Of a stretch of DNA of 34,491 nt, positions 8,723 to 16,639 are shown one piece after another (the stretch's first letter is position 1; each line of letters starts with the position of its first letter). The notes under the pieces are model-generated. The model was not told the DNA's origin and did not search any database. It was given only the letters and a program-made list of their open reading frames with translations. Position numbers and translations under genes: made by a program. Source of the DNA: Gallionella sp. (GTDB lineage: Bacteria > Pseudomonadota > Gammaproteobacteria > Burkholderiales > Gallionellaceae); contig JAQUAI010000005.1 of the NCBI GenBank assembly GCA_028687335.1, positions 113,972-148,462 of the forward strand, read 5' to 3'.

Positions 8723-9751
8723 GTGATTAAAGTAGGTATCGTCGGCGGGACTGGATATACCGGAGTTGAGTTGCTGCGCTTGCTGGCGGCCCATCCAAAC
8801 GTGGCTTTACAGGTCATTACTTCGCGTGCCGATGCGGGTACGCCCGTCAATCAGATGTTCCCTAGTTTGCGCGGATATGTGGATATTCCTTTCACGCATC
8901 CCGATCAAGCAAACTTGGAAAGTTGTGATGTCGTGTTTTTTGCGACACCGAACGGCATTGCCATGCAGCAAACGCGCCAGTTACTGGATGCCGGTGTGAA
9001 GGTGATCGACCTTGCGGCGGATTTTCGCATCAAGGACGTGGCGGAATGGGAAAAGTGGTACGGCATGACGCATGCCTGCCCAGACTTGGTGGCGGAGGCA
9101 GTTTATGGCTTGCCCGAGATAAATCGTGAGCAGATCAAAACTGCCCGCTTGATTGCTAATCCCGGTTGCTACCCGACTGCCGTGCAACTCGGTTTTATTC
9201 CGTTGCTGGAAGCAGGCGTAATCGAAGTAGGCGGTTTGATTGCGGATGCAAAATCCGGTGTGTCTGGAGCAGGACGTAAAGCCGAAATTCCCGCCTTATT
9301 CTCCGAAGCGGGCGATAACTTCAAGGCATACGGTGTAGCAGGGCATCGTCATCTGCCGGAAATTAAACAGGGATTGAGTAATGTGGTCGGCAATCCTGTT
9401 GGGCTGACTTTTGTGCCTCATTTGACACCGATGATACGTGGCATTCATGCGACCTTGTATGGCAAGCTGACCCGCGATGTCGATCTGCAAGCTTTGTTTG
9501 AGACGCGTTATGCCAATGAGCCGTTCGTGGATGTGATGCCCTCCGGCAGTCATCCCGAAACTCGTTCTGTACGCGGGGCCAACCGTTGCCGCATTGCCAT
9601 CCATCGTCCGCAGGGCGGTGATACCGTGGTGGTGTTATCGGTCATCGATAATCTGGTCAAAGGTGCGGCTGGGCAGGCAGTGCAGAACATGAATATTTTG
9701 TTTGGCATAGATGAATCGACTGCGTTGAACAACGTTCCCTTACTGCCGTGA
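8723..9751 (+). CDS. argC: N-acetyl-gamma-glutamyl-phosphate reductase
   Basis: ArgC reduces N-acetylglutamyl phosphate to the semialdehyde with NADPH, the third step of arginine synthesis. The 342-residue protein has an N-terminal NADP-binding fold ([20 protein letters not shown]). The catalytic Cys149 lies in [12 protein letters not shown]. The C-terminal [16 protein letters not shown] segment is also family-typical. Translation starts at a GTG (8723) preceded by AAGGAG at 8711-8716. The gene lies just after the rpsI terminator, so it needs its own promoter; I could not identify a convincing one in the roughly 25 bases available. The stop overlaps the next gene's ATG by one base. Confidence 0.96.
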   Translation: MIKVGIVGGTGYTGVELLRLLAAHPNVALQVITSRADAGTPVNQMFPSLRGYVDIPFTHPDQANLESCDVVFFATPNGIAMQQTRQLLDAGVKVIDLAADFRIKDVAEWEKWYGMTHACPDLVAEAVYGLPEINREQIKTARLIANPGCYPTAVQLGFIPLLEAGVIEVGGLIADAKSGVSGAGRKAEIPALFSEAGDNFKAYGVAGHRHLPEIKQGLSNVVGNPVGLTFVPHLTPMIRGIHATLYGKLTRDVDLQALFETRYANEPFVDVMPSGSHPETRSVRGANRCRIAIHRPQGGDTVVVLSVIDNLVKGAAGQAVQNMNILFGIDESTALNNVPLLP

Positions 9752-10488
9752 TGTGGCGACGCGCGCGGCGCAGATTTGGAATTACCGCGCCGCGTCTGTC
9801 GGTGCGGGCGCATATTCCTTGGTACTTGCGCTGGAGCATGATGCTGCCCTTCGTCATCGGAGCGTTAGCACTGGCGTGGTGGGCGTATGGCAGCGGCTTG
9901 GAGTTGGCTGGATTTCATCGTGGTGAGACCGAGCAGGAGCTGGCTTTGTTGCGCCAGCAGGTGATCGAGCTACGCGGTGAAAACCTGTCTCTAAATGATC
10001 GCGTAGTACAGGCGGAGCGGCAGTTACAGATTGATCAAGCCAGCAATCAGGAAACGAGTAAGCAGCTCAAAAACCTGACGGAAGAAAATGGACGCTTGCA
10101 GGACGATTTGGCATTTTTCCAAAATCTCACCGCAACTCGCGGAAAAGAAGGTGAGTTGGGTTTGCACAAACTGCGACTACAGGCAGACACCATTCCCGGC
10201 GAATACCGCGTACGCGGGTTGCTGGTGCAAAGCGGGCAGCGAGCAAAAGACTTTACTGGTAGCTTTCAAATTGTAGCTAGCGTGATTGAAGCGGGTAAGC
10301 GTACGACTCGCGTATTCCCCCAGGATGAGTCTGGGAATGCCCAATTTCCGCTCGCTTTCAAGTATTATCAGCGGGTGGAACAAACCATACAGTTGCCCAC
10401 CGATGCGCAACTGCTAGAAGTGCAGATTCGAATTTTCGAACAAGGCACCCGTGAGGCTAGGCTGCGACAAGCAATCAAACCGTCGTAG
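9751..10488 (+). CDS. DUF6776-like membrane-anchored coiled-coil protein of unknown function
   Basis: This is a protein of about 245 residues. A basic N-terminus ([10 protein letters not shown]) precedes one transmembrane segment around residues 28-50 (MMLPFVIGALALAWWAYGSG). A coiled coil follows at about 60-125, rich in Gln/Glu/Leu (LALLRQQVIELRGENLSLND). The C-terminal domain of about 110 residues is probably beta-rich and periplasmic. It resembles the DUF6776 family found between argC and bactofilin genes in betaproteobacteria; the function is unknown. ATG 9751 overlaps the argC stop (TGATG), and no separate ribosome site is visible, so translation is likely coupled. GTG 9748 would add one residue. 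The neighbouring bactofilin suggests a cell-envelope scaffold role, but that is only inference. Confidence 0.8.
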   Translation: MWRRARRRFGITAPRLSVRAHIPWYLRWSMMLPFVIGALALAWWAYGSGLELAGFHRGETEQELALLRQQVIELRGENLSLNDRVVQAERQLQIDQASNQETSKQLKNLTEENGRLQDDLAFFQNLTATRGKEGELGLHKLRLQADTIPGEYRVRGLLVQSGQRAKDFTGSFQIVASVIEAGKRTTRVFPQDESGNAQFPLAFKYYQRVEQTIQLPTDAQLLEVQIRIFEQGTREARLRQAIKPS

Positions 10489-10503
10489 TGGAGGAGAAAC
10501 AAT

Positions 10504-10911
10504 ATGTTTGGCAAAAAACACAGTAAGCCGCAAAGCCGTATCGACTCACTGATTGGCGCGGGCACCGCAATTGAAGGCAATATCAGTTTCAGTGGTGGCC
10601 TGCGCATTGATGGGCAAGTTAAGGGCAATGTTGTTTCCGATGCTGGCAAACCGAGTACGCTGGTACTGAGTGAGCATGCGCAGGTGCAGGGTGAGGTCAA
10701 AGTGACCCATCTGGTCATCAATGGAGCGATTACTGGGCCGGTGTCAGTGAGCGAATATTTGGAGTTGCAAAGCAAGGCTAAAGTGCTCGGCGACGTGCGC
10801 TACAAAACGCTGGAGATTCATTTGGGGGCTATTGTGGAAGGGCGTTTGATCCACGAGAACATCGCAGTGCAGGACAAAATCGTTGCTTTTAAAACCGCCA
10901 ACGCGGAATAA
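10504..10911 (+). CDS. Bactofilin (polymer-forming cytoskeletal protein)
   Basis: Bactofilins polymerise without nucleotide into filaments that scaffold envelope enzymes or polar structures. The 135-residue product shows the hydrophobic/glycine periodicity of a right-handed beta-helix, as in IEGNISFSGGLRIDGQVKGN, then VQGEVKVTHLVINGAITGPV, then YKTLEIHLGAIVEGRLIH. It has short polar ends, as usual for the family. A strong ribosome site (GGAGGAG, 10490-10496) precedes the ATG. It follows the DUF6776-like gene after 15 bases and precedes erpA by 21, a conserved betaproteobacterial arrangement, so it is probably part of the argC-erpA transcript. Confidence 0.92.
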   Translation: MFGKKHSKPQSRIDSLIGAGTAIEGNISFSGGLRIDGQVKGNVVSDAGKPSTLVLSEHAQVQGEVKVTHLVINGAITGPVSVSEYLELQSKAKVLGDVRYKTLEIHLGAIVEGRLIHENIAVQDKIVAFKTANAE

Positions 10912-10932
10912 ACCAATCCAAGGAGACTAAAT

Positions 10933-11283
10933 ATGAACACCATTACCGAAAACCAAGATCCGCTGATTTTTACCGACAACGCAGTGAATAAAGTCAAAAA
11001 ACTGATCGAAGAAGAAGGCAATGCAGATCTGAAGCTGCGCGTATTTGTGAGCGGCGGCGGATGCTCCGGTTTTCAATACGGCTTTACATTCGACGAAGTG
11101 AGTAATGAAGATGACACCGTGATGGTCAAGGATGGCGTACATCTGTTGATCGACCCGATGAGTTTTCAATATCTGGTCGGAGCGGAGATTGATTATCAGG
11201 AAAGCTTGGAAGGTTCGCAATTCGTCATCAAGAACCCTAATGCAACAACGACCTGCGGTTGCGGGTCGTCATTCTCTGCTTAA
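10933..11283 (+). CDS. erpA: Iron-sulfur cluster insertion protein ErpA (A-type carrier)
   Basis: ErpA delivers Fe-S clusters to apo-proteins. The 116-residue product has the three cluster-ligand cysteines of A-type carriers: Cys44 in [12 protein letters not shown], and Cys108 and Cys110 in the C-terminal TTCGCGSSF. Overall length and the [18 protein letters not shown]-terminus match ErpA better than IscA. AAGGAG lies 8 bases before the ATG. A strong hairpin terminator follows the stop. Possible clients in this window include AcnD, but no direct link is visible. Confidence 0.95.
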   Translation: MNTITENQDPLIFTDNAVNKVKKLIEEEGNADLKLRVFVSGGGCSGFQYGFTFDEVSNEDDTVMVKDGVHLLIDPMSFQYLVGAEIDYQESLEGSQFVIKNPNATTTCGCGSSFSA

Positions 11284-11300
11284 TTCGCTAACTTGATTCT

Positions 11301-11326
11301 GCGGGGAGGGTTCTCCTCCCCGCTTT
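11301..11326 (+). terminator. Rho-independent terminator after erpA
   Basis: A nine-base perfect stem (GCGGGGAGG at 11301-11309, CCTCCCCGC at 11315-11323) has a five-base loop followed by TTTAATT. The U tract is short but the stem is very stable. Confidence 0.8.
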
Positions 11327-11434
11327 AATTCCCTCAGTCTATTTATTAGTCGGCGCAGAAGCTGGATGCATGAACACGTCCGCATACCGCTTTGCTGTCA
11401 CTTCGCACCTCGGGGTACTAATCGCTTAGTGTGA

Positions 11435-11761
11435 TTACTTGGCGGTCGCTACTTTCACATAAGCCGAGATTTCAGGGCTGGCGCTCGGAGCTGATTGCGC
11501 TACACCGGATTCACCTTCTTGAAATTGAATCGAGGCAGATTCACGTGCCTCAGCGCTGCGTGTCTCCATATTTTCACCGGGCGAGCCAGCGCGGTCACTT
11601 TGGCTGAGTACCTGTCCTTTGGTCGAAAGCGAAACGATCTCGCCGGATTGTTTCGCTTGCGCCTGTTGTGCGACTTCAACAATCGGACGACTGTTGTTCA
11701 TTACGATCTCGGCAATCGAGCCGGGTGTTGAAGATGCAACGGATTGTATGCTGATGGCCAT
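11435..11761 (-). CDS. Hypothetical small protein, probably disordered
   Basis: I do not recognise this 108-residue product. It is rich in Ser, Ala, Glu and Gln, has no cysteine, no membrane segment and no signal peptide, and looks largely disordered. The N-terminus (MAISIQSVASSTPGSIAEIV) could form a short helix. The ATG at 11761 has a clear ribosome site (AAGGAG, seven bases upstream), which is the main reason to believe it is real. A plus-strand open frame over the same bases (11495-11731) lacks such a signal and reads as a cysteine-rich shadow. The gene is transcribed divergently from the GGDEF-EAL gene, with 185 bases between them. A role connected to motility or signalling would only be guilt by association. 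Confidence 0.6.
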   Translation of the reverse strand: MAISIQSVASSTPGSIAEIVMNNSRPIVEVAQQAQAKQSGEIVSLSTKGQVLSQSDRAGSPGENMETRSAEARESASIQFQEGESGVAQSAPSASPEISAYVKVATAK

Positions 11762-11946
11762 GATGGGTCTCCTTCAATGAGATGTTGCGCCCATTTTACG
11801 CCGCGCTTGATTATTCGTCGAATATCTCTGTCTCGGCAGCAGGCGTGATTTTGGCGCTATATTTCTAATAACAAACGTTTACAGTTGGGGTGTGTGTAGG
11901 CAGAATGACACGCACCATTTTGTAGTGCAAAACTTAAAGAGGTTTC

Positions 11947-13545
11947 ATGGCGCACAGAGGTAAAGAAGCTCGGCGTATACGTTATCTATTATGGGTTTCA
12001 TTATTGTCGATTACGCTGACAGTAGGGTTGGGTGCCTATTGGTTTGGCAAGATTGCCCATGAGGTCGGCGGAGATGCGCGGCGACAGAGCGAACAATTGC
12101 TGGAAATTAGCAAGACGCTGAACGATGCCGCAATTGCGTTGTCCGGGCAGACGCAGGAATGGAAAGACATGCTGTTGCGCATGTATGACCCGGCGCTATT
12201 CACAAAACACAAGCAAGGTTTTGAATTACAGCAGACTCAGGTTCAGTCTGCTTTACTGCGTGCCGAAGCGCAGTTGCAGGCAGCAGGCCTAGATAGCTCA
12301 AATGTACGCGCGATGCGCGAGCGTCACCAAGCATTGCGAGAGGATTATGCGGCGGCTTACGCGCGTGTGGATACGCGAACCCCACTATCTTATCGCGCAG
12401 CTGATTTGCTGGTGATCGGTAAAGACAAGCAACTGCGCGATGATTTACAGCACTTGCGGCAGGAAGTAGAGGCTCAAGCCGATGCACGGGTGGCAAAGTT
12501 GGGTATTGTCACCGCCGAGCGCAGTGAGCGACGTTATTACCTCGTGGGCATATTGGGAGTTTCACTGCCCATTGTTTCATTCATATTGTTTTATCTGGTG
12601 TATCGCAATTTGCGCAGTCTGGGGCATGATGATGCCCGAGTCAGAGCCATTTACGAGTCCATCGGTGATGGTGTGGTTGTGACTGATGTGCAAGGCAGAA
12701 TTGAGTCTTTGAACGAAACAGCCGAACGCATGACGGGCTGGACTCAGCGCGAAGCGATGGGGCTGCCATTGCAAACCGTGTTTGTGGCGTTCGACTCCAG
12801 CGGAATAAAGCGTGTTGAGACACCGATAGAAAGCGTATTGCGCGATGGCTCCATGGTGCCCATGTCGAATGGCATGTTGCTGCGCGGTCGCCACGGCAGC
12901 GAATATGCGATTGAGGATTCCGCTGCGCCAGTGCGGGACGAGCAAGGGCGCATGATTGGCGTGGTGATGGTGTTTCATGATGTGTCGCAACGCTATGCGA
13001 TGCTGAGCGATCTGCGTCATGAGCGTGAGCTGTTCCGTCAAACATTTGAGCAGGCGGCAGTTGGAATTGCCCATGTCGCGCCGAATGGCAGTTGGTTACG
13101 CGTTAATCACAAACTCTGCGACATCGTCGGCTATAGCGAAAAAGAACTGCTCGGACTCACTTTTCAGGATGTGACCTACGCCGAGGATTTGGCTGCCGAT
13201 GTGGGGCAGGTGCAGGCTATGCTGGCGGGGCAAATTGATCACTACAGCATGGAGAAACGATACATCCGTAAAGATGGCGTGCTGATCTGGGTCAACCTCA
13301 CCGTGGCGTTATCTCGAAAGGAAGACGGTACGCCCGATTATTTCATTTCCGTGGTGGAAGATATTCAGTCGCGCAAAGATGCCGAAATGACGGCGGCTAT
13401 TGCCAAGCATCAGTATCAGGCCTTGTTTGAGCGGTGTGTTACTGGTCGACAAGGAAATGCGTGTAGTTTCCTACAACAACGAAGCCTTGCTTCAGTTGGA
13501 ATACAGCCCAGAAGAATTGCTCAAACTGCACATTTGGGAAATTGA
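11947..13545 (+). CDS. Membrane PAS-PAS sensor part of a frameshifted GGDEF-EAL protein (5' piece)
   Basis: This is the N-terminal part of a c-di-GMP turnover protein whose reading frame breaks at about codon 496. A transmembrane helix at residues 12-32 and a second at about 197-217 bracket a helical periplasmic sensor region of about 160 residues. Two PAS domains follow (about 228-345, starting with YESIGDGVVVTDVQG, and about 355-475, ending VVEDIQSRKDAE). A third PAS begins with YQALFER and is interrupted. After the break the frame adds about 35 unrelated residues and stops at 13545. The second half (rest of the PAS, GGDEF, EAL) is in the next frame at 13427-15052. The ribosome site is modest (AGAGG just before the ATG). 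As it stands the product would be a sensor without an output domain. Confidence 0.85.
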   Translation: MAHRGKEARRIRYLLWVSLLSITLTVGLGAYWFGKIAHEVGGDARRQSEQLLEISKTLNDAAIALSGQTQEWKDMLLRMYDPALFTKHKQGFELQQTQVQSALLRAEAQLQAAGLDSSNVRAMRERHQALREDYAAAYARVDTRTPLSYRAADLLVIGKDKQLRDDLQHLRQEVEAQADARVAKLGIVTAERSERRYYLVGILGVSLPIVSFILFYLVYRNLRSLGHDDARVRAIYESIGDGVVVTDVQGRIESLNETAERMTGWTQREAMGLPLQTVFVAFDSSGIKRVETPIESVLRDGSMVPMSNGMLLRGRHGSEYAIEDSAAPVRDEQGRMIGVVMVFHDVSQRYAMLSDLRHERELFRQTFEQAAVGIAHVAPNGSWLRVNHKLCDIVGYSEKELLGLTFQDVTYAEDLAADVGQVQAMLAGQIDHYSMEKRYIRKDGVLIWVNLTVALSRKEDGTPDYFISVVEDIQSRKDAEMTAAIAKHQYQALFERCVTGRQGNACSFLQQRSLASVGIQPRRIAQTAHLGN

Positions 13546-15052
13546 TGCGGTTGATGATGAAGCGCTGGCTCAACAACGTGCCCGAAAAATGCGCGAGAGC
13601 GGTGGTGACGAGTTTGAGTCGCGCTACCGGACGCAAAGCGGACGATTGCTCGACGTGCTGGTGTCGGTGCGTTTAGCTCGTTTGCCGAATGGTGCGGAAG
13701 TATTCCAATGCCTGTTCCGTGACATAGGGGAACAAAAAGAGGCCGCACGCCAGATCGAGCATCTGGCCTATCACGATCAGCTCACCGGCTTGGCCAATCG
13801 ACGCTTGCTAAGTGATCGCATGACACAAGCAATTAGTAGTGTGCTGCGACGCGACGCCCATATCGGCGTGCTTTATCTTGATCTCGATCACTTCAAAGAC
13901 ATCAATGACAGTCTCGGGCACCAGTTTGGAGATGCCCTACTGAAAGGCGTGGCGGCACGTTTGCACGACTGCGTGCGCGCGGAAGACACGCTGGCGCGTG
14001 TTGGCGGAGATGAGTTTGTCATTATGCTGAACGATATTGCCAGCTCCGAAGATGCTGCCATCATCGCGCAGAAAATTATTCACAACGTCGCCCTGCCGAT
14101 GGATGTTGAGGGGGAAGAGTTACACATCACGCCGAGTATCGGTATTAGCATTTGTCCGCAGGACGGCAAGGATAGTGACGACTTGTTGAAAAATGCCGAT
14201 GCCGCGCTTTATCTGGCTAAACAACAAGGGCGTGCGACCTATCGCTTTTGTACCGAGGCGTTGCATACTCGCTCAATTGAGCGTCTGCAAATCGAACGTA
14301 TGTTGCGCAAAGCCATCGAGCGCCATGAGTTTGAGTTGTACTACCAGCCCAAAGTTAATCTGCGTGACGGTGCGATCATCGGTTGTGAAGCGTTGCTGCG
14401 CTGGAATCAGCCCAATATGGGTGTTGTACCGCCGATCAAATTTATTCCTGTTGCCGAACAAAGCCATCTGATTAATGAAATCGGTATTTGGGTGATGCAC
14501 ACGGCCTGTCATCAGGCCGCGATTTGGCAGCAACGCGGGCTTAATTTACAAGTGGCTTTCAACGTCTCGGCCCGACAATTCATGCGACCGGAAGAACTGC
14601 TGACCGCCTTGCGTGCCGCCTTGGATGAGAGTCGCGTTGATCCACTGTTAATCGAGCTTGAAATGACTGAAAGCCTGTTGATCGACGAACAGAGCATGGG
14701 TGAAGTTCTGCAAAAAATTCGTGCGATGGGTGTGCATCTCGCGCTGGATGACTTTGGTACTGGTTATTCCAGCCTGTCGTATTTGCGTCGCTTCCCCATC
14801 AGTATTTTGAAAATTGACCGCTCTTTTGTTAGTGATGCTGATCGTGATCCAGACGATGCGGAAATGGTGAAAACCATCATCGGGATGGCAAACAATCTGC
14901 GCATGAATCTGGTGGCGGAAGGAATTGAAACAGAGGGGCAACGAAACCTCCTGTGTATTTACGGTTGCGAAACTGGGCAGGGGTACCACTTCAGTCGGCC
15001 GCTGCCGTTGGCTGAATTCGAAGCTTTAGTTGTCGCGCAGCGTCAAAAATAA
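13400..15052 (+). CDS. PAS-GGDEF-EAL output part of the frameshifted protein (3' piece)
   Basis: This frame continues the interrupted PAS domain from about 13427 (SGVLLVDKEMRVVSYNNEAL). It then encodes a diguanylate cyclase domain with an intact GGDEF motif and an upstream RxxD product-inhibition site (RAEDTLARVGGDEF). An EAL phosphodiesterase domain follows, with all the usual catalytic motifs visible: EALLRW, the Asn of FNVSARQF, EMTES, DDFGTGYSS, KIDRSF, AEGIE and GQGYHF. In-frame start codons (TTG 13400, GTG 13436, ATG 13457) lack a ribosome site, so independent translation is doubtful. Restoring 11 bases at the junction would join it to the upstream piece as one protein of about 1038 residues. 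Both enzymatic domains look functional, which suggests a recent or reversible break. Confidence 0.85.
   Translation: MPSISIRPCLSGVLLVDKEMRVVSYNNEALLQLEYSPEELLKLHIWEIDAVDDEALAQQRARKMRESGGDEFESRYRTQSGRLLDVLVSVRLARLPNGAEVFQCLFRDIGEQKEAARQIEHLAYHDQLTGLANRRLLSDRMTQAISSVLRRDAHIGVLYLDLDHFKDINDSLGHQFGDALLKGVAARLHDCVRAEDTLARVGGDEFVIMLNDIASSEDAAIIAQKIIHNVALPMDVEGEELHITPSIGISICPQDGKDSDDLLKNADAALYLAKQQGRATYRFCTEALHTRSIERLQIERMLRKAIERHEFELYYQPKVNLRDGAIIGCEALLRWNQPNMGVVPPIKFIPVAEQSHLINEIGIWVMHTACHQAAIWQQRGLNLQVAFNVSARQFMRPEELLTALRAALDESRVDPLLIELEMTESLLIDEQSMGEVLQKIRAMGVHLALDDFGTGYSSLSYLRRFPISILKIDRSFVSDADRDPDDAEMVKTIIGMANNLRMNLVAEGIETEGQRNLLCIYGCETGQGYHFSRPLPLAEFEALVVAQRQK
13427..13437 (+). other. Frameshift junction; single remaining copy of an inferred 11-bp tandem repeat
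   Basis: TTGAGCGGTGT is read in one frame as the end of LFERC and in the next as the start of LSGV. If it were present twice in tandem, the two open frames would join without a stop. The PAS segment would then read LFERCLSGVLLVDKEM, with the normal four-residue spacing between FE and G seen in PAS domains. A single-base correction would leave the PAS about three residues short. Confidence 0.6.
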
Positions 15053-15138
15053 GTGCGGATGAAAGCTTCGTTTATGTTCTGCTGAGCAGGGACATGAAAG
15101 ATGCCGGAGGCTAGCCAATAAACACAGGGAGGTTGAGC

Positions 15139-16419
15139 ATGAGTGCAGCAGAGTTTTCGTCATCTCACGAATACGGTAAATATCCAGTATTGATTTTCGG
15201 TGGAGGGCGGGGCGGCAGCGCACTGCTGGATATGTTCATCGAAGACAGATTGGTGCATGTGATCGGTATCGTCGACCCCTCGCCTGATGCCCCCGGAATC
15301 AAATTGGCTAAACTGCATAACATTCCGACCTATCAGGATGGCATCGCCGCATTGCAAGCCTGCCGCGCCTTCCCCGATTGTATTTTGTACAACCTAAGCA
15401 ACGACGACTCGGTGGCAGCCCAAGTGACCCAAGTGCTAGGCGACAAACGCGTGGCAACCGGCTTGGAAGCGCGACTATTCTGGCAAATGGTGACTAACCT
15501 GAAACAGCTCAAGGCCGAGTTTGAGCGCAGCCAAAATCATTTGCAGGCGATCATACGCAATGTGCTGGATGGCATTGTGACGATGAATGCGGCAGGCGAA
15601 ATTCACGGCTTCAATCCTGCGGCGGAGCGCATTTTTGGTTATGCCCTGAATGAAGTGTTGGGCAAGCCGATTAGCATGCTGTTGCTCGGCAATGGGGATG
15701 CGGGATTTCAGCGTTATCTGACGCAACCAGACGCATCGCGTACATCAGCCCGCGCGGTGGAAGTTGCCGCATTACACAAAGACGGCAGCGAGTTTTCGCT
15801 GGAAGTCTCCTTGTCGGACATGACCCTGAATGGTGAGCATTTCTTCACCGCGATTGTGCGTGACATTACCGAGCGAAAATTGGCGGAAGACAAGCTAGCG
15901 CATTTGGCGCACCACGACTTTCTCACCGGACTCCCTAATCGCGCGCTATTCCTTGATCGTTTGGAGTGCGCGCTGGCTTTGGCGCGGCGTGATCATTCGC
16001 GGCTGGCTGTACTGTTCCTTGATCTCGACGGCTTCAAAAAAGTTAATGATACGCACGGACATGAAATCGGCGACCTGCTGCTGAAAGGCGCGTCAGGCCG
16101 ATTATGCGCGGCAGTGCGCGTGTCCGATGTGGTCGCGCGCATGGGGGGCGACGAATTTACTTTCGTGCTGAACCGTATCGGCGACGCACACAACGCGCAA
16201 ATACTGGCTGAAAAAATTGTCGCGGCACTGGCCGAACCGTTCGTGCTGGCCGGGGTTGAATGCCGAGTTGGTGGCAGCATCGGCATCAGCCTGTTCGACG
16301 GCGGCACAGAAGATGCCGAAACCCTATTACGTCATGCCGATGCTGCCATGTATCAAGCGAAAAAAGCGGGTAAAAATACTTGGCGGATGTATCAGGAAGG
16401 TGACGTGGCTGAATCCTGA
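15139..16419 (+). CDS. Diguanylate cyclase with N-terminal Rossmann-like domain and PAS
   Basis: This 426-residue soluble protein has an unusual domain order. Residues about 12-130 form a Rossmann-like fold (YPVLIFGGGRGGSALLDMF, then IGIVDPSPDAPGIKLAKLHN), whose glycine-rich loop suggests nucleotide or dinucleotide binding. Residues about 135-250 are a PAS domain (IIRNVLDGIVTMNAAGEIHG). Residues about 255-420 are a GGDEF domain with intact GGDEF at 336-340 and an RxxD inhibitory site at 327-330. It should make c-di-GMP, perhaps in response to a bound nucleotide or redox cofactor. GGGAGG at 15127-15132 supports ATG 15139 over the TTG at 15133. It follows the GGDEF-EAL gene after 86 bases. A weak sigma-28-like box (GCCAATAA, 15114-15121) is too close to the start to be convincing. 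Confidence 0.88.
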   Translation: MSAAEFSSSHEYGKYPVLIFGGGRGGSALLDMFIEDRLVHVIGIVDPSPDAPGIKLAKLHNIPTYQDGIAALQACRAFPDCILYNLSNDDSVAAQVTQVLGDKRVATGLEARLFWQMVTNLKQLKAEFERSQNHLQAIIRNVLDGIVTMNAAGEIHGFNPAAERIFGYALNEVLGKPISMLLLGNGDAGFQRYLTQPDASRTSARAVEVAALHKDGSEFSLEVSLSDMTLNGEHFFTAIVRDITERKLAEDKLAHLAHHDFLTGLPNRALFLDRLECALALARRDHSRLAVLFLDLDGFKKVNDTHGHEIGDLLLKGASGRLCAAVRVSDVVARMGGDEFTFVLNRIGDAHNAQILAEKIVAALAEPFVLAGVECRVGGSIGISLFDGGTEDAETLLRHADAAMYQAKKAGKNTWRMYQEGDVAES

Positions 16420-16607
16420 TGGTGGACTGAAACACGAACTTCACGAACTTAAGTCAATTACTGCTGGAGCTTATCCATTGAAATAAGCGGGGGCGAGCTC
16501 TAATCAAGTTAGCGCTAATTGGGCTAAACGGGGGCTCGATTGCAAGCCTGAGGCTGAATAGTCCGAGTTTTCCCCTTGTATTCCGCACATCATCTTGCAC
16601 TGCCTGT

Positions 16608-16629
16608 GCCGATAATCGTTTTCATCGGC
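16608..16629 (+). promoter_or_regulatory. Sigma-28 -10-like octamer inside a small dyad upstream of flhB
   Basis: The octamer GCCGATAA at 16608-16615 is identical to the FliA -10 consensus and lies 25 bases before flhB. The expected -35 (TAAA at the proper distance) is absent. The GCCGAT also pairs with ATCGGC at 16624-16629 to form a hairpin. It may therefore be either a degenerate flagellar promoter or simply a leader hairpin. The rest of the 16420-16607 interval holds no gene I can support. Confidence 0.3.
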
Positions 16630-16639
16630 GGAGTGGATC

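Noticed and set aside
11825..11860. GCCGAGAC on the minus strand as a FliA -10 for the 108-residue protein
   Set aside because: Only six of eight bases match and there is no TAAA at the required distance.
15096..15121. Sigma-28-like boxes (GAAAGATG-N10-GCCAATAA) before the Rossmann-PAS-GGDEF gene
   Set aside because: One mismatch in the -10, shortened spacing, and a transcript start that would fall in the ribosome site make it unconvincing.
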